Assembly: GCA_050018415.1 (NCBI GenBank)
Contig: JBEKAB010000003.1
Span: forward strand, 148,408-212,407
Length of the DNA stretch: 64,000 nucleotides
From: UBA1161 sp002311745
Lineage (GTDB): Bacteria > Planctomycetota > Phycisphaerae > Tepidisphaerales > Tepidisphaeraceae
Reading direction: 5' to 3'
Part shown: positions 39,316 through 46,616 of the stretch, piece by piece
How positions within the stretch are numbered: the stretch's first letter is position 1
Layout: the number at the start of each line of letters is the position of its first letter
Notes under the pieces: generated by a model
Told to the model about the DNA's origin: nothing
Databases searched by the model: none
Seen by the model: only the letters and a program-made list of their open reading frames with translations
Translations under genes and position numbers: made by a program

Positions 39316-39861
39316 ATGCAATTTTTCGTTCTGAGAGTCGCCAGCAACAAAGAGGACCGCGTCCGCGAGTCGCTGGCGCGCAAGGTCAAGATCGAGGCCC
39401 TGGAGACCCAGGTCGGCCGCATCCTCGTGCCGGTGGAAAAGGTCCGCCAGATCAAGGACGGCAAACGCCGCGACACCGACCGCAAGCTCTATCCCGGCTA
39501 CGTCTTCATCGAGTTGGATCTGGACCCCAACGGCATGATCCCCGAAAAAGTCTGGTTCATGATCAAGGAGACCGACGGCGTCGGCGATTTCATCGGCTCC
39601 AACGGCAAGCCCACCCCCATGAGCCCCAAGGATCAGGCCAAGATGCTCGAAGAGGCCGAGCGCCCCGATGACAGCGGCCCCACCATTCAAACCGCCTACA
39701 AGCGCGGCGACCGCATCAAGGTCACCGAAGGCCCCTTCATTAATTTCGAGGGCGAAGTGGATGAAATCATCCCCGACAAGGGCATGGTCCGCATCATCGC
39801 CACCATCTTCGGCCGCCCCACCCCCCTGGAACTGGAATACTGGCAGATCGAAAAGCTGTAA
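39316..39861 (+). CDS. nusG: Transcription termination/antitermination factor NusG
   Basis: A 181-aa NusG. NGN domain at about 1-120 (FFVLRVASNKEDRVRESLAR, KLYPGYVFIELDL, and GDFIGSNGKP), then a KOW domain at about 125-181 (YKRGDRIKVTEGPFINFEGE, VDEIIPDKGMVRI). NusG binds RNA polymerase and couples transcription to ribosomes or Rho. It starts 10 bases after secE. In most bacteria rplK-rplA-rplJ-rplL follow; here the next gene is a prepilin-like protein, so the ribosomal cluster is split. The reading GDFIGSNGKPTPMS fits the family loop. Confidence 0.95.
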   Translation: MQFFVLRVASNKEDRVRESLARKVKIEALETQVGRILVPVEKVRQIKDGKRRDTDRKLYPGYVFIELDLDPNGMIPEKVWFMIKETDGVGDFIGSNGKPTPMSPKDQAKMLEEAERPDDSGPTIQTAYKRGDRIKVTEGPFINFEGEVDEIIPDKGMVRIIATIFGRPTPLELEYWQIEKL

Positions 39862-39902
39862 CTGCGCCGATAGGATGTTGCCCAACATCGGGAAGCGCGC
39901 CT

Positions 39903-40934
39903 ATGCCCGCACGCACACGCCGAGCTTTCACCCTCACCGAGCTGCTCGTGGTCATGGGATTGATCGCGCTTCTGGCGGGGATTTTGTTGCCGGTGATCGC
40001 CCGCGCCCAAGCCCAAGGCCGCTCCACACGCTGCATGGCCAACCTGCAACAGATTGTTTTGGGCCTGATGGCGTATTCGGCGCAAAACGGCGGGTATGTC
40101 GTGCCCTCTTACAACCTTCCCCCGGCGCCTTCCGCCACGACCAACCTCACCGGCGGCCCCAATCAGCCCCTGGACGGCTGGGCCTGCATTCTGGATCGCG
40201 ACGGATTCGTTCCCACCCCCGGCGAGAACCAGGATCCCGGCGCCTCCTCCTATCACGTCTTCACCAACACCGTCTTTTACTGCCCCGACACCTACGATGT
40301 CCCCGGCGTCAGTCAGGGCCAGACCGCCGTCTATCAGGCCAATCCGCGCGGATGGGCCGACTGGCCGATGATCTTCACCGCCGTCGGCGGCGACAGCGAG
40401 CCTAAGCAGGACACCACCATCCCCTCCCGCAATTTCAACAAGGTCTTGCGGGTAGGATATTGGCTCAACGCCTACAACCCCATCGGCGGAGCGGTCACCA
40501 GCATCGCCCAAAACGACCTCTATTACACCGCCTCCGTCGGCTATGGTCCCGACGCCGGCGGCGCCTACATCCGCCTGCACAAGATCACCGAAGTCAAGTA
40601 TCCCTCGCGCACCATCGTCGTGGCCGACGGCTTGTACATGGGACGCCAAAGCGTCGATCAGGTCGGCATGAACAATTGCCGCATCGGCTTCCGCCATCCC
40701 GGGCCGCAAGGTCCCAACACCGTCGCCAACGCCGGCTTCGCCGATGGACACGTGGAATCCATCAGCGGAGATCAATTCCCTTGCGCTTTCGCCAAAACCT
40801 CCAGCTACGCCTCCAACAAGGGAACCACGACCCTGGCTCGGCAGGAAACCACGAACTTGACCGGCCCCACCGTTTACGCCGATCCGGATGTCGCCCTGCG
40901 CACTTTTCTGAACAATAACCCCGGCGCCAAATAG
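39903..40934 (+). CDS. Type II secretion/pilin-like protein with prepilin N-terminus (planctomycete type)
   Basis: A 343-aa protein with an N-methylation signal: RRAFTLTELLVVMGLIALLA with Phe as first mature residue and Glu5. A long hydrophobic helix runs to about residue 30. The C-terminal domain has planctomycete pilin-like features: YPSRTIVVADGLYMG, FRHPGPQG and the motif FADGHVESI near the end (H-x-G-type surface proteins). Such proteins occur in large families in this phylum, with pseudopilin or surface roles. The start ATG at 39903 follows nusG by 41 bases; no strong terminator was seen between them. Confidence 0.82.
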   Translation: MPARTRRAFTLTELLVVMGLIALLAGILLPVIARAQAQGRSTRCMANLQQIVLGLMAYSAQNGGYVVPSYNLPPAPSATTNLTGGPNQPLDGWACILDRDGFVPTPGENQDPGASSYHVFTNTVFYCPDTYDVPGVSQGQTAVYQANPRGWADWPMIFTAVGGDSEPKQDTTIPSRNFNKVLRVGYWLNAYNPIGGAVTSIAQNDLYYTASVGYGPDAGGAYIRLHKITEVKYPSRTIVVADGLYMGRQSVDQVGMNNCRIGFRHPGPQGPNTVANAGFADGHVESISGDQFPCAFAKTSSYASNKGTTTLARQETTNLTGPTVYADPDVALRTFLNNNPGAK

Positions 40935-40969
40935 CCGCGCCAAGGGTTCGCTCGTTTGGAGATTTCAGC

Positions 40970-41902
40970 ATGCCTGCAAAATTTCGCTCGATCATCGCGA
41001 TGGCCGCCGTCTTGACCGCCGTATCCGCCGTGTTGGCGGCGCCGTCCACCGCACCCTCGACGCAATCTTCCCCCGCCGCCACGCGGCCGGACCAAAGCCC
41101 GATCCTTGCCCCCAACACCGTGCTTTACCCCGACCTGCCGTACGCTGGCCCGGATCCCGCGCTCAATCGCCTGGATATCTACGCCCCCGCCGACGTCTCG
41201 GCCGCCCCCGTCGTCGTTTTCGTCCACGGCGGCGAGTGGTCGCGCGGCGACAAGAAGGAAATCAGCTACAAGCCGCAGTTCTTTAACAATCACCGCATCG
41301 TCTTCGTCAGCGTCAATTACCGCCTCAGCCCCAAGTACAAACATCCCGCCCAGGTCGACGACGTCGCCACCGCCCTCGCCTGGATTCACGCTCACGTCCG
41401 CCAATACGGCGGCGATCCCGCCAAGATCATCTTGATGGGCCATTCCGCCGGCTGTCACCTCGTGACGCTGGTCGCTTTGAATCCCCAGCCCCTGCAGCAA
41501 GCCGGATTGACCCCCGCCGACCTGCGCGGCGTCGTCGCCTGGAGCGGCGGAATGTACGACCTGGTCGCCCGCGCCGCCGGCCCCGGCATGTATCCGCCGT
41601 TCATCCGCGCCACCTTCGGCGACTCCGAATCAGCGCAGCGCGCCGCCTCTCCCATCAGCTACGTCCAATACGCCAAGGATGCCCCGCCGTTCCTCTTTGC
41701 GTCCGTTGACGATCAGAAATCCAAAACATCCCGCGAAGCAGCGGAACAAATGGTCCAGCTCATCGCCGCCGGCGGCGGCAAAGCGCAGGCCGTCCTGCTG
41801 GTCGGCAAGACGCACTTCAGCGCCGATCACCTGCTGGGAGCTCCCGGCGATGCCGGCGGCCAAATTCTTCTGCGCTTCATCGACGAGGTGACAAAATTTT
41901 AG
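40970..41902 (+). CDS. Exported alpha/beta-hydrolase esterase (BD-FAE/carboxylesterase type)
   Basis: A 310-aa secreted esterase. Signal peptide MPAKFRSIIAMAAVLTAVSA followed by a Thr/Pro/Ser-rich linker. Hydrolase motifs: oxyanion VFVHGGEWSRGDK, nucleophile elbow GHSAGCH with Ser164, acid SVDDQKSK and His in GKTHFSADH. This matches the family of acetyl-ester or feruloyl-type hydrolases (BD-FAE-like), which act on acylated sugars or polymers. There is no lipobox. It starts 35 bases after the pilin-like gene. The TAG stop lies within a 28-base palindrome repeated at 45202. Substrate unknown. Confidence 0.83.
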   Translation: MPAKFRSIIAMAAVLTAVSAVLAAPSTAPSTQSSPAATRPDQSPILAPNTVLYPDLPYAGPDPALNRLDIYAPADVSAAPVVVFVHGGEWSRGDKKEISYKPQFFNNHRIVFVSVNYRLSPKYKHPAQVDDVATALAWIHAHVRQYGGDPAKIILMGHSAGCHLVTLVALNPQPLQQAGLTPADLRGVVAWSGGMYDLVARAAGPGMYPPFIRATFGDSESAQRAASPISYVQYAKDAPPFLFASVDDQKSKTSREAAEQMVQLIAAGGGKAQAVLLVGKTHFSADHLLGAPGDAGGQILLRFIDEVTKF

Positions 41903-41924
41903 CCGCGTCGCGTGCGACGCGCGT
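41897..41924. repeat. Palindromic element, copy 1 (CGCGTCGC-GT-GCGACGCG)
   Basis: A 28-base element starting TTTTAGC with perfect 8-bp arms. It is identical to the copy at 45202-45229 over all 28 bases. Here it overlaps the esterase stop codon and ends where the remnant toxin begins. It may act as a bidirectional terminator or a mobile palindrome. Confidence 0.8.
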
Positions 41925-41931
41925 TTCTTTT

Positions 41932-42042
41932 GACGCGCCAGATGCACGTTTGCTCAGGCGTACCAATCCTGAGCGGTACACCCGGCTCGTTTTTCGCTGG
42001 CGCGACGGCGCGCATGAAGTGCAAATAGTCGACTATCATTGA
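41932..42042 (+). pseudogene. higB: 5'-truncated HigB/RelE-type toxin remnant
   Basis: Only the C-terminal 36 codons remain in frame, ending RWRDGAHEVQIVDYH and a TGA at 42040-42042. The ending VDYH and the preceding RYTRLVFRW are characteristic of HigB-type toxin C-termini, which are normally about 90-100 residues long. The missing 5' part is replaced by the palindrome and the end of the esterase gene, and no start codon with a ribosome site fits. The nine-base gap to higA is the normal higBA spacing. The toxin should be inactive. Confidence 0.72.
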
Positions 42043-42051
42043 GGCTTTCCC

Positions 42052-42315
42052 ATGCGTCCCCCCAATCCCATTCATCCCGGCCAAATGCTTCTGGACGAAT
42101 TCCTTGCGCCTGCCGGCATATCACAGCGCGCCTTTGCAAAGCGAATCCATTGGACAGTCGCCAAACTCAATGAACTGATTAAGGGAAAACGAAGCATTAC
42201 CGCGGATTCGGCCCTCGATCTGGCCGCTGAACTGGGAACCTCCCCCGAACTGTGGTTGAATCTGCAAATCCAATTCGATCTGCGCCGGGCGGAATTGCGC
42301 CGGCGGGCTTCGTGA
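42052..42315 (+). CDS. higA: HigA-family antitoxin (orphan)
   Basis: An 87-aa helix-turn-helix antitoxin. Reads NPIHPGQMLLDEFLAPAGIS, then QRAFAKRIHWTVAKLNELI (HTH), KRSITADSALDLAAELGTSP and WLNLQIQFDLRRAE. This is the HigA/VapI type that represses its own operon and neutralizes HigB. The toxin gene in front is only a C-terminal remnant, so this antitoxin has no cognate partner in the window; it could still protect against a toxin elsewhere or act as a repressor. Length is normal for the family (about 90-110). The start is the ATG nine bases after the remnant's stop. Confidence 0.88.
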   Translation: MRPPNPIHPGQMLLDEFLAPAGISQRAFAKRIHWTVAKLNELIKGKRSITADSALDLAAELGTSPELWLNLQIQFDLRRAELRRRAS

Positions 42316-42342
42316 CGCCGCGGAGGTGTTGTAGGCGGCGGT

Positions 42343-43080
42343 TTATTTCGCGCCGGCCAGAAGCATCCGCGGATTGTCCACCGTCAGGCGCTGCACCGCC
42401 TCCGGTCCGGCGATGTCCGCCGCGATCTGCAACCCGCGCATTCGGCTGGCCATGCCCGCCGGTCGGTGCGTGTCCGTGCCGATCAGAAAATAACGCCCCT
42501 CACGCAGCAGCCGCACCGCCGTTTGATGGATCCGCTCGTCGGCCGGCTCGGCCAGGCAATAACTGTTGAGCTGAAACAGCACCCCCAGTTCCGCCAACCG
42601 CTCGATCGCGCCCGGATCGCGCATGGCGCCAATCCGCTCCGGATGGGCCAGGATCGGCTTCAGTCCGCGCCCGCTCAAGTGCCCAATCGCCGCTTCCAGT
42701 TCCATGCGGCAATCCGCATACGCATCCGCCCAGAAATCAAACAGCGCGTGCTTCCCCGCCAAGCCGTAGGTGACGATCTGGTCATCCGGCAGCGCCGAAA
42801 TGCCGGGCCAGGCATCCAGCAGGTTCATCTCGCCCCCGGGCAGCAGCGACAACGGCAATTGGGCCGCATCCACGTGCCGCTGCAGGTCCGCCGTGGCCGC
42901 CCGGATGGTGGTGACGTTGTTTTTCAGCAGCGTCGGCCACACGTGCGGCGTGCAAAAGGCGTGCGTGTATCCGTTCTCCACCAGCGCCGCCACGCACGCC
43001 AACGCCTGCGGCACGTCGGCGCATCCGTCGTCCACGCCGGGCAGAATATGGCTGTGAACGTCGATTCGCCCGCTGGACAT
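42343..43080 (-). CDS. CpsB/YwqE-type PHP tyrosine phosphatase
   Basis: A 245-aa metal-dependent phosphatase of the PHP fold. The start MSSGRIDVHSHILPGVDDG (43080) places the first metal motif DVHSHILPG at residues 7-15; a longer frame upstream overlaps pilT antisense and was not used. Other motifs: FCTPHVWPT, LLPGGEMN, PILAHPERI, and GTDTHRPAGM. CpsB/YwqE enzymes dephosphorylate tyrosine kinases of capsular and exopolysaccharide export. No kinase or polysaccharide locus lies nearby. It is 41 bases after pilT on the same strand, so co-transcription is likely. Confidence 0.87.
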   Translation of the reverse strand: MSSGRIDVHSHILPGVDDGCADVPQALACVAALVENGYTHAFCTPHVWPTLLKNNVTTIRAATADLQRHVDAAQLPLSLLPGGEMNLLDAWPGISALPDDQIVTYGLAGKHALFDFWADAYADCRMELEAAIGHLSGRGLKPILAHPERIGAMRDPGAIERLAELGVLFQLNSYCLAEPADERIHQTAVRLLREGRYFLIGTDTHRPAGMASRMRGLQIAADIAGPEAVQRLTVDNPRMLLAGAK

Positions 43081-43121
43081 GGGTGGGAAAGATGAAACGC
43101 CCACGGCCGCCAACTCCCCGC

Positions 43122-44309
43122 CTATTGCCGCAGCCGTGATTCGCTGTTGCCAATGCCGCGCAACGCCAGATTCAACGCGTCCACGTTGCTGGCCAGGCGC
43201 TTGGCCTCCGCCACGTCGATGATCTGCCTCTGGAATAATTCCGTCAGGTGCTGGTCGAAGCTCTGGCACCCCGCCTCCCGGTTGCCCACCGCGCCTTTGA
43301 GCTTGTCGTATTCCCCATCCAGGACGTGCTTCCGCACCAGAGGCGTGCTGAGCATGATCTCCACCGCCGGCACGCGACCCTTCCCCTCCCGACGCTTGGC
43401 CAATCGCTGGCACACCACCGCCACCAGGTTCATCCCCAGTTGCGTCTGCTGCAATTCCTTCTGCGCCGGATCGAACAGCGAAACCATGCGCTCGATGGTC
43501 AGCGGCGCGTTGGCCGCGTGCACCGACGTCAGCACCAGCCGCCCCGTGTCCGCCGCTCGCAACGCCGTCGTCAGCGAAAACGAGTCGCGAATTTCCCCGA
43601 TCAGGATCGTGTCCGGATCCTGCCGGATCATCTCGCGCAGCGCGTATTCATAGCTCTCGCTGTCCGTTCCCACTTCCACCTGGCTGACCAGGCTGCGGAT
43701 GTTGTCGTGCTGGTACTCGACCGGGTCTTCGACGGTGATGATACGCTCGCTGCGCGTGCGGTTGATCTTGCCGATCATCGCCGCCAGCGTGGTGGATTTG
43801 CCCGTGCCCGTCGTGCCGGACACGATGATCAGCCCGCGGTTGTGGTCCGTCAGCGCTTCCACCTGCGGCGGAAGGTTCAGCTCGTCAAACTGCGGAATCC
43901 GCGTGATGATCCGCCGCATCACGATCGCGTATTTCTCGCGGCTGTGAAAAATGTTCGTGCGGAACCGTGCCATGCCGGGGAAGCTGTGCGCCACATCCAC
44001 GGCCCCGCGTTGGTTCAGAATCTGCCGCTTCTGCTCCGGATTCACCTGGCCCGCCAGAATCTGGTTGACAAATTCCTCCACCGTCTGGTCGCTCAACGGC
44101 GGGCATTCCAAAAACCGCGCCCGGCCATCCACGCGGATCATCGGCACGCTGCCGGACTGCAAATGCACGTCCGAACCGTTGAGCCGAATGCACGTACGCA
44201 AAAAATCGTGCATGGTCAGCTTCCGTTCCTCGACCTGAATCTGCGGATGCGGCGCCTCGCCCCCTCCCGGCTCTGTCCCCGCTTGGCCGCTCTGAATCGA
44301 CGACATCAA
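43122..44309 (-). CDS. pilT: Type IV pilus twitching ATPase PilT
   Basis: A 395-aa GspE/PilT-type ATPase that retracts type IV pili. Walker A GTTGTGKSTT at about 165-174, the Asp box (IITVEDPVEY), Walker B ILIGEIRD near 236, and the His box LVLTSVHAANAP. The N-terminal PAS-like domain reads GSDVHLQSGSVPMIRVDG. Length is slightly above typical PilT (about 345-370) because of a 30-residue N-terminal tail. Other pilin-like genes in the window (39903, 52835) may be substrates, but no pilin assembly genes are adjacent. It is divergent from purQ and followed by the PHP phosphatase. Confidence 0.9.
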   Translation of the reverse strand: MMSSIQSGQAGTEPGGGEAPHPQIQVEERKLTMHDFLRTCIRLNGSDVHLQSGSVPMIRVDGRARFLECPPLSDQTVEEFVNQILAGQVNPEQKRQILNQRGAVDVAHSFPGMARFRTNIFHSREKYAIVMRRIITRIPQFDELNLPPQVEALTDHNRGLIIVSGTTGTGKSTTLAAMIGKINRTRSERIITVEDPVEYQHDNIRSLVSQVEVGTDSESYEYALREMIRQDPDTILIGEIRDSFSLTTALRAADTGRLVLTSVHAANAPLTIERMVSLFDPAQKELQQTQLGMNLVAVVCQRLAKRREGKGRVPAVEIMLSTPLVRKHVLDGEYDKLKGAVGNREAGCQSFDQHLTELFQRQIIDVAEAKRLASNVDALNLALRGIGNSESRLRQ

Positions 44310-44386
44310 TCGTTTCCTTTCATCGGCGCGCCCGATCGTTTCATTATCGGTTTGCCATTGCCTTCCCGCAACATAAACTACCCCGC

Positions 44387-45190
44387 GTGAAGCCCACGAC
44401 GCTCATTCTCCGCTCCGCCGGCACCAACTGCGACGCGGAAACCGCGCACGCCTTCGCGCTGGCCGGTTCGCACATGCAATTCGTGCACATCAACCGCCTG
44501 CTGGAGAATCCCGCCCTGTTGGATCAATTTCAGCTCATGGCCATTCCCGGCGGCTTCAGCTACGGCGACGACATTGCCGCTGGAAAAATCCTCGCCAATC
44601 AGATCGTGCACCACCTGCGCGACCCCATGCGCCGATTCATCGACGCCGCCAAGCCCATCATCGGCATCTGCAATGGGTTCCAGGTATTGGTCAAGACCGA
44701 TCTGATTCCCGGCCCCCTGGCCGGACGCACCGGCCAGACCGCCACGCTGACCAATAACGACTGTGGCCGCTATCTCGACCGCTGGGTCCACCTCGCTTCT
44801 CGCTCGTCCAAGTGCATCTGGACTGCCGGCGTTGGTCTGATCGAACTGCCCGTCGCTCATGGCGAGGGGAAATTCATCCCCGCCGATCCGCTCGTGCGCC
44901 AGGCCCTATGGGATCATCACCAGGTCGCGCTTGTTTACGCCAAGTCCGACGGCTCCCCCGCCGCCGGGCAATTCCCCGAGAATCCCAACGGCTCCGTGGA
45001 CGACATCGCCGGCGTTTGCGACGCCACCGGCCTGGTCCTGGGACTCATGCCCCATCCCGAACGCCACGTCGATCCCACCCAGCACTTCGCCTGGACCAGC
45101 CGCCGCAACGCTTCCGCCGAAGGCGACGGCCTGCAATTCTTCCGCAACGCAATGAACCACGTGAAAGACGCCGTCGGCGCCGGCGTCTGA
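44387..45190 (+). CDS. purQ: Phosphoribosylformylglycinamidine synthase, glutaminase subunit
   Basis: A 267-aa class I glutaminase that supplies ammonia to PurL in step four of purine synthesis. Starts at GTG (44387). The nucleophile elbow is GICNGFQ with Cys at about 95, and the catalytic His/Glu pair is in LMPHPERHV near 226-229. AIPGGFSYGDDIAAGK is the family signature. It is longer than the Gram-positive PurQ (about 225-230) and like the planctomycete form. No purS or purL follows in the window, so the subunits are scattered, although purH occurs at 33798. Confidence 0.92.
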   Translation: MKPTTLILRSAGTNCDAETAHAFALAGSHMQFVHINRLLENPALLDQFQLMAIPGGFSYGDDIAAGKILANQIVHHLRDPMRRFIDAAKPIIGICNGFQVLVKTDLIPGPLAGRTGQTATLTNNDCGRYLDRWVHLASRSSKCIWTAGVGLIELPVAHGEGKFIPADPLVRQALWDHHQVALVYAKSDGSPAAGQFPENPNGSVDDIAGVCDATGLVLGLMPHPERHVDPTQHFAWTSRRNASAEGDGLQFFRNAMNHVKDAVGAGV

Positions 45191-45201
45191 ATCCCGCCTT
45201 T

Positions 45202-45229
45202 TTTTAGCCGCGTCGCGTGCGACGCGCGT
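45202..45229. repeat. Palindromic element, copy 2
   Basis: Identical over 28 bases to 41897-41924, placed 11 bases after the purQ stop and 10 bases before the end of the small exported protein gene on the other strand. T-runs on both sides (TTTTTTT before, TTTTTT after) would let it serve as a bidirectional terminator. Confidence 0.8.
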
Positions 45230-45239
45230 CCCCCTTTTT

Positions 45240-45353
45240 TCACGGCGTATTGACGTGGACGGTCGTGTTATCGTCGTGGTTTTCGCAGGTGAACGTGCCC
45301 CCAAACGCCGCCGCCACAAAAAGAGCCAGCAGGATGAGATGCCGCAGCTTCAT
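45240..45353 (-). CDS. 37-aa exported peptide coupled to moeA
   Basis: A 37-residue frame whose ATG lies two bases after the moeA stop (TGATCATG), so translation can be coupled. It begins MKLRHLILLALFVAAAFGG, a clear signal or membrane segment, and ends with a short polar tail, CENHDDNTTVHVNTP. The Cys is not preceded by a standard lipobox. Too short for family assignment. The signal peptide, exact coupling and clean stop make a real gene likely. Convergent with purQ with the palindrome at 45202 in between. Confidence 0.6.
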   Translation of the reverse strand: MKLRHLILLALFVAAAFGGTFTCENHDDNTTVHVNTP

Positions 45354-45355
45354 GA

Positions 45356-46564
45356 TCACACGTCCAAGTATTCTACCATCGCCCCCGCCGGTTGGGGCGG
45401 ATCATCGGCGCCGCGAACCATCAGCGCGTTCGCCCGCGCCAAGGTGTAAATGTCGGCCGATCCTTTCCACGCCAGCGGCACAATCGACCGCCCCGACACG
45501 ATCGCCGGCTGATAAAACTCCCGCGGACCATTGGCCGCCAAATCGCACCCCGCCACCGCCGCTCGTTTGTGCTCCTGCGGCCCCCCGCCACCCAGCCGCT
45601 CCAGCAATCGCCTCACCAGGCACACCGTGCACACAAACGCGCTGACCGGATTCCCCGGCAACCCGAAGACGAACTTTCCGGCCGGCATCTGCGCAAACAC
45701 GAACGGCTTGCCCGGCTTGATCCGCAGCTTGGTAATCCTCATCTCCGCTCCAAGCTTGCGCAAAATCCCCGGCACATAGTCGCGCTCCCCGACGCTCATC
45801 CCCCCGCTGACCAGCAGCACATCCTGCTCCAGGCCCGTCGAGATCGCCCGCTCTATCGCCTGCGGATCGTCCCTCACAATCCCAAGATCAACCGCGCGGC
45901 AGTTCCATCGCGCCAATAGCGCCGCCAGCATCGCGTTGTTCGTCGCCCGAATTTGCGCTGCCGCAGGCGTCTGCTCGATCGGCACCAATTCATCCCCCGT
46001 GCTCAGCACCGCCACCCTCGGCGCCGCAAACACGCGCAGCTCCGCCGCCCCCACGCCGGCCGCCACCGCGATCTGCGCCGGTCCCATCCGCGTGCCCGCC
46101 TGCAATACCACGCTTCCCGCCCGCGCTTCCGACCCGCGCCCCGCCACGTGCCGACCCACCTCCGGCAGTTCATCGAACCGCACCTTGCCGAATTCTTCGT
46201 TCAGCCTCGCCTGTTCCACCGGCACCACCGTGTCCGCTCCCGCCGGCAGCGGCGCGCCCGTCATAATCGCCATCGTCTCCCCCGCCCCCAGCGGCCGCTG
46301 GGCTGTCTGACCCGCCATGATCCGCCCGCGCAGCACCAGCTCGCACGGCAACCGCCCCAAATCCGCCCGCCGCACTGCGTAGCCGTCCATCAAACTCTTT
46401 TCAAACGGCGGACTATCCCGATCGCACCGCACGTCCTTCGCCAGACACAGCCCCACGCTCTGTCCCAGAGGCACCTCCACCGTCGTGGGCGCCAGTCCCA
46501 CGGCATCCACAATCGCCGTCGCCTCCGCCACCGTCATCAAATTGGAAATATCGAGTTCTGACAT
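45356..46564 (-). CDS. moeA: Molybdopterin molybdenumtransferase MoeA
   Basis: A 402-aa enzyme that inserts molybdate into adenylylated molybdopterin. Start MSELDISNLMTVAEA (46564) matches the family; 14 further residues upstream do not. Motifs: SPPFEKSLMDGYAVRRAD (active-site region), PLPAGADTVVPVEQ, VAVLSTGDELVP, LLVSGGMSVGERDYVP, KLRIKPGKPFVFAQM and the conserved GLPGNPVSAF near residue 306. Length is normal. No other molybdenum-cofactor gene lies in the window. The 37-aa peptide gene starts immediately after its stop. Divergent from the TPR GT-C gene with 52 bp between starts. Confidence 0.92.
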   Translation of the reverse strand: MSELDISNLMTVAEATAIVDAVGLAPTTVEVPLGQSVGLCLAKDVRCDRDSPPFEKSLMDGYAVRRADLGRLPCELVLRGRIMAGQTAQRPLGAGETMAIMTGAPLPAGADTVVPVEQARLNEEFGKVRFDELPEVGRHVAGRGSEARAGSVVLQAGTRMGPAQIAVAAGVGAAELRVFAAPRVAVLSTGDELVPIEQTPAAAQIRATNNAMLAALLARWNCRAVDLGIVRDDPQAIERAISTGLEQDVLLVSGGMSVGERDYVPGILRKLGAEMRITKLRIKPGKPFVFAQMPAGKFVFGLPGNPVSAFVCTVCLVRRLLERLGGGGPQEHKRAAVAGCDLAANGPREFYQPAIVSGRSIVPLAWKGSADIYTLARANALMVRGADDPPQPAGAMVEYLDV

Positions 46565-46616
46565 ACCCGCAGATGAAAAACCACCGCGAGGACTTAGAAT
46601 CAGCACATTCTATCCC

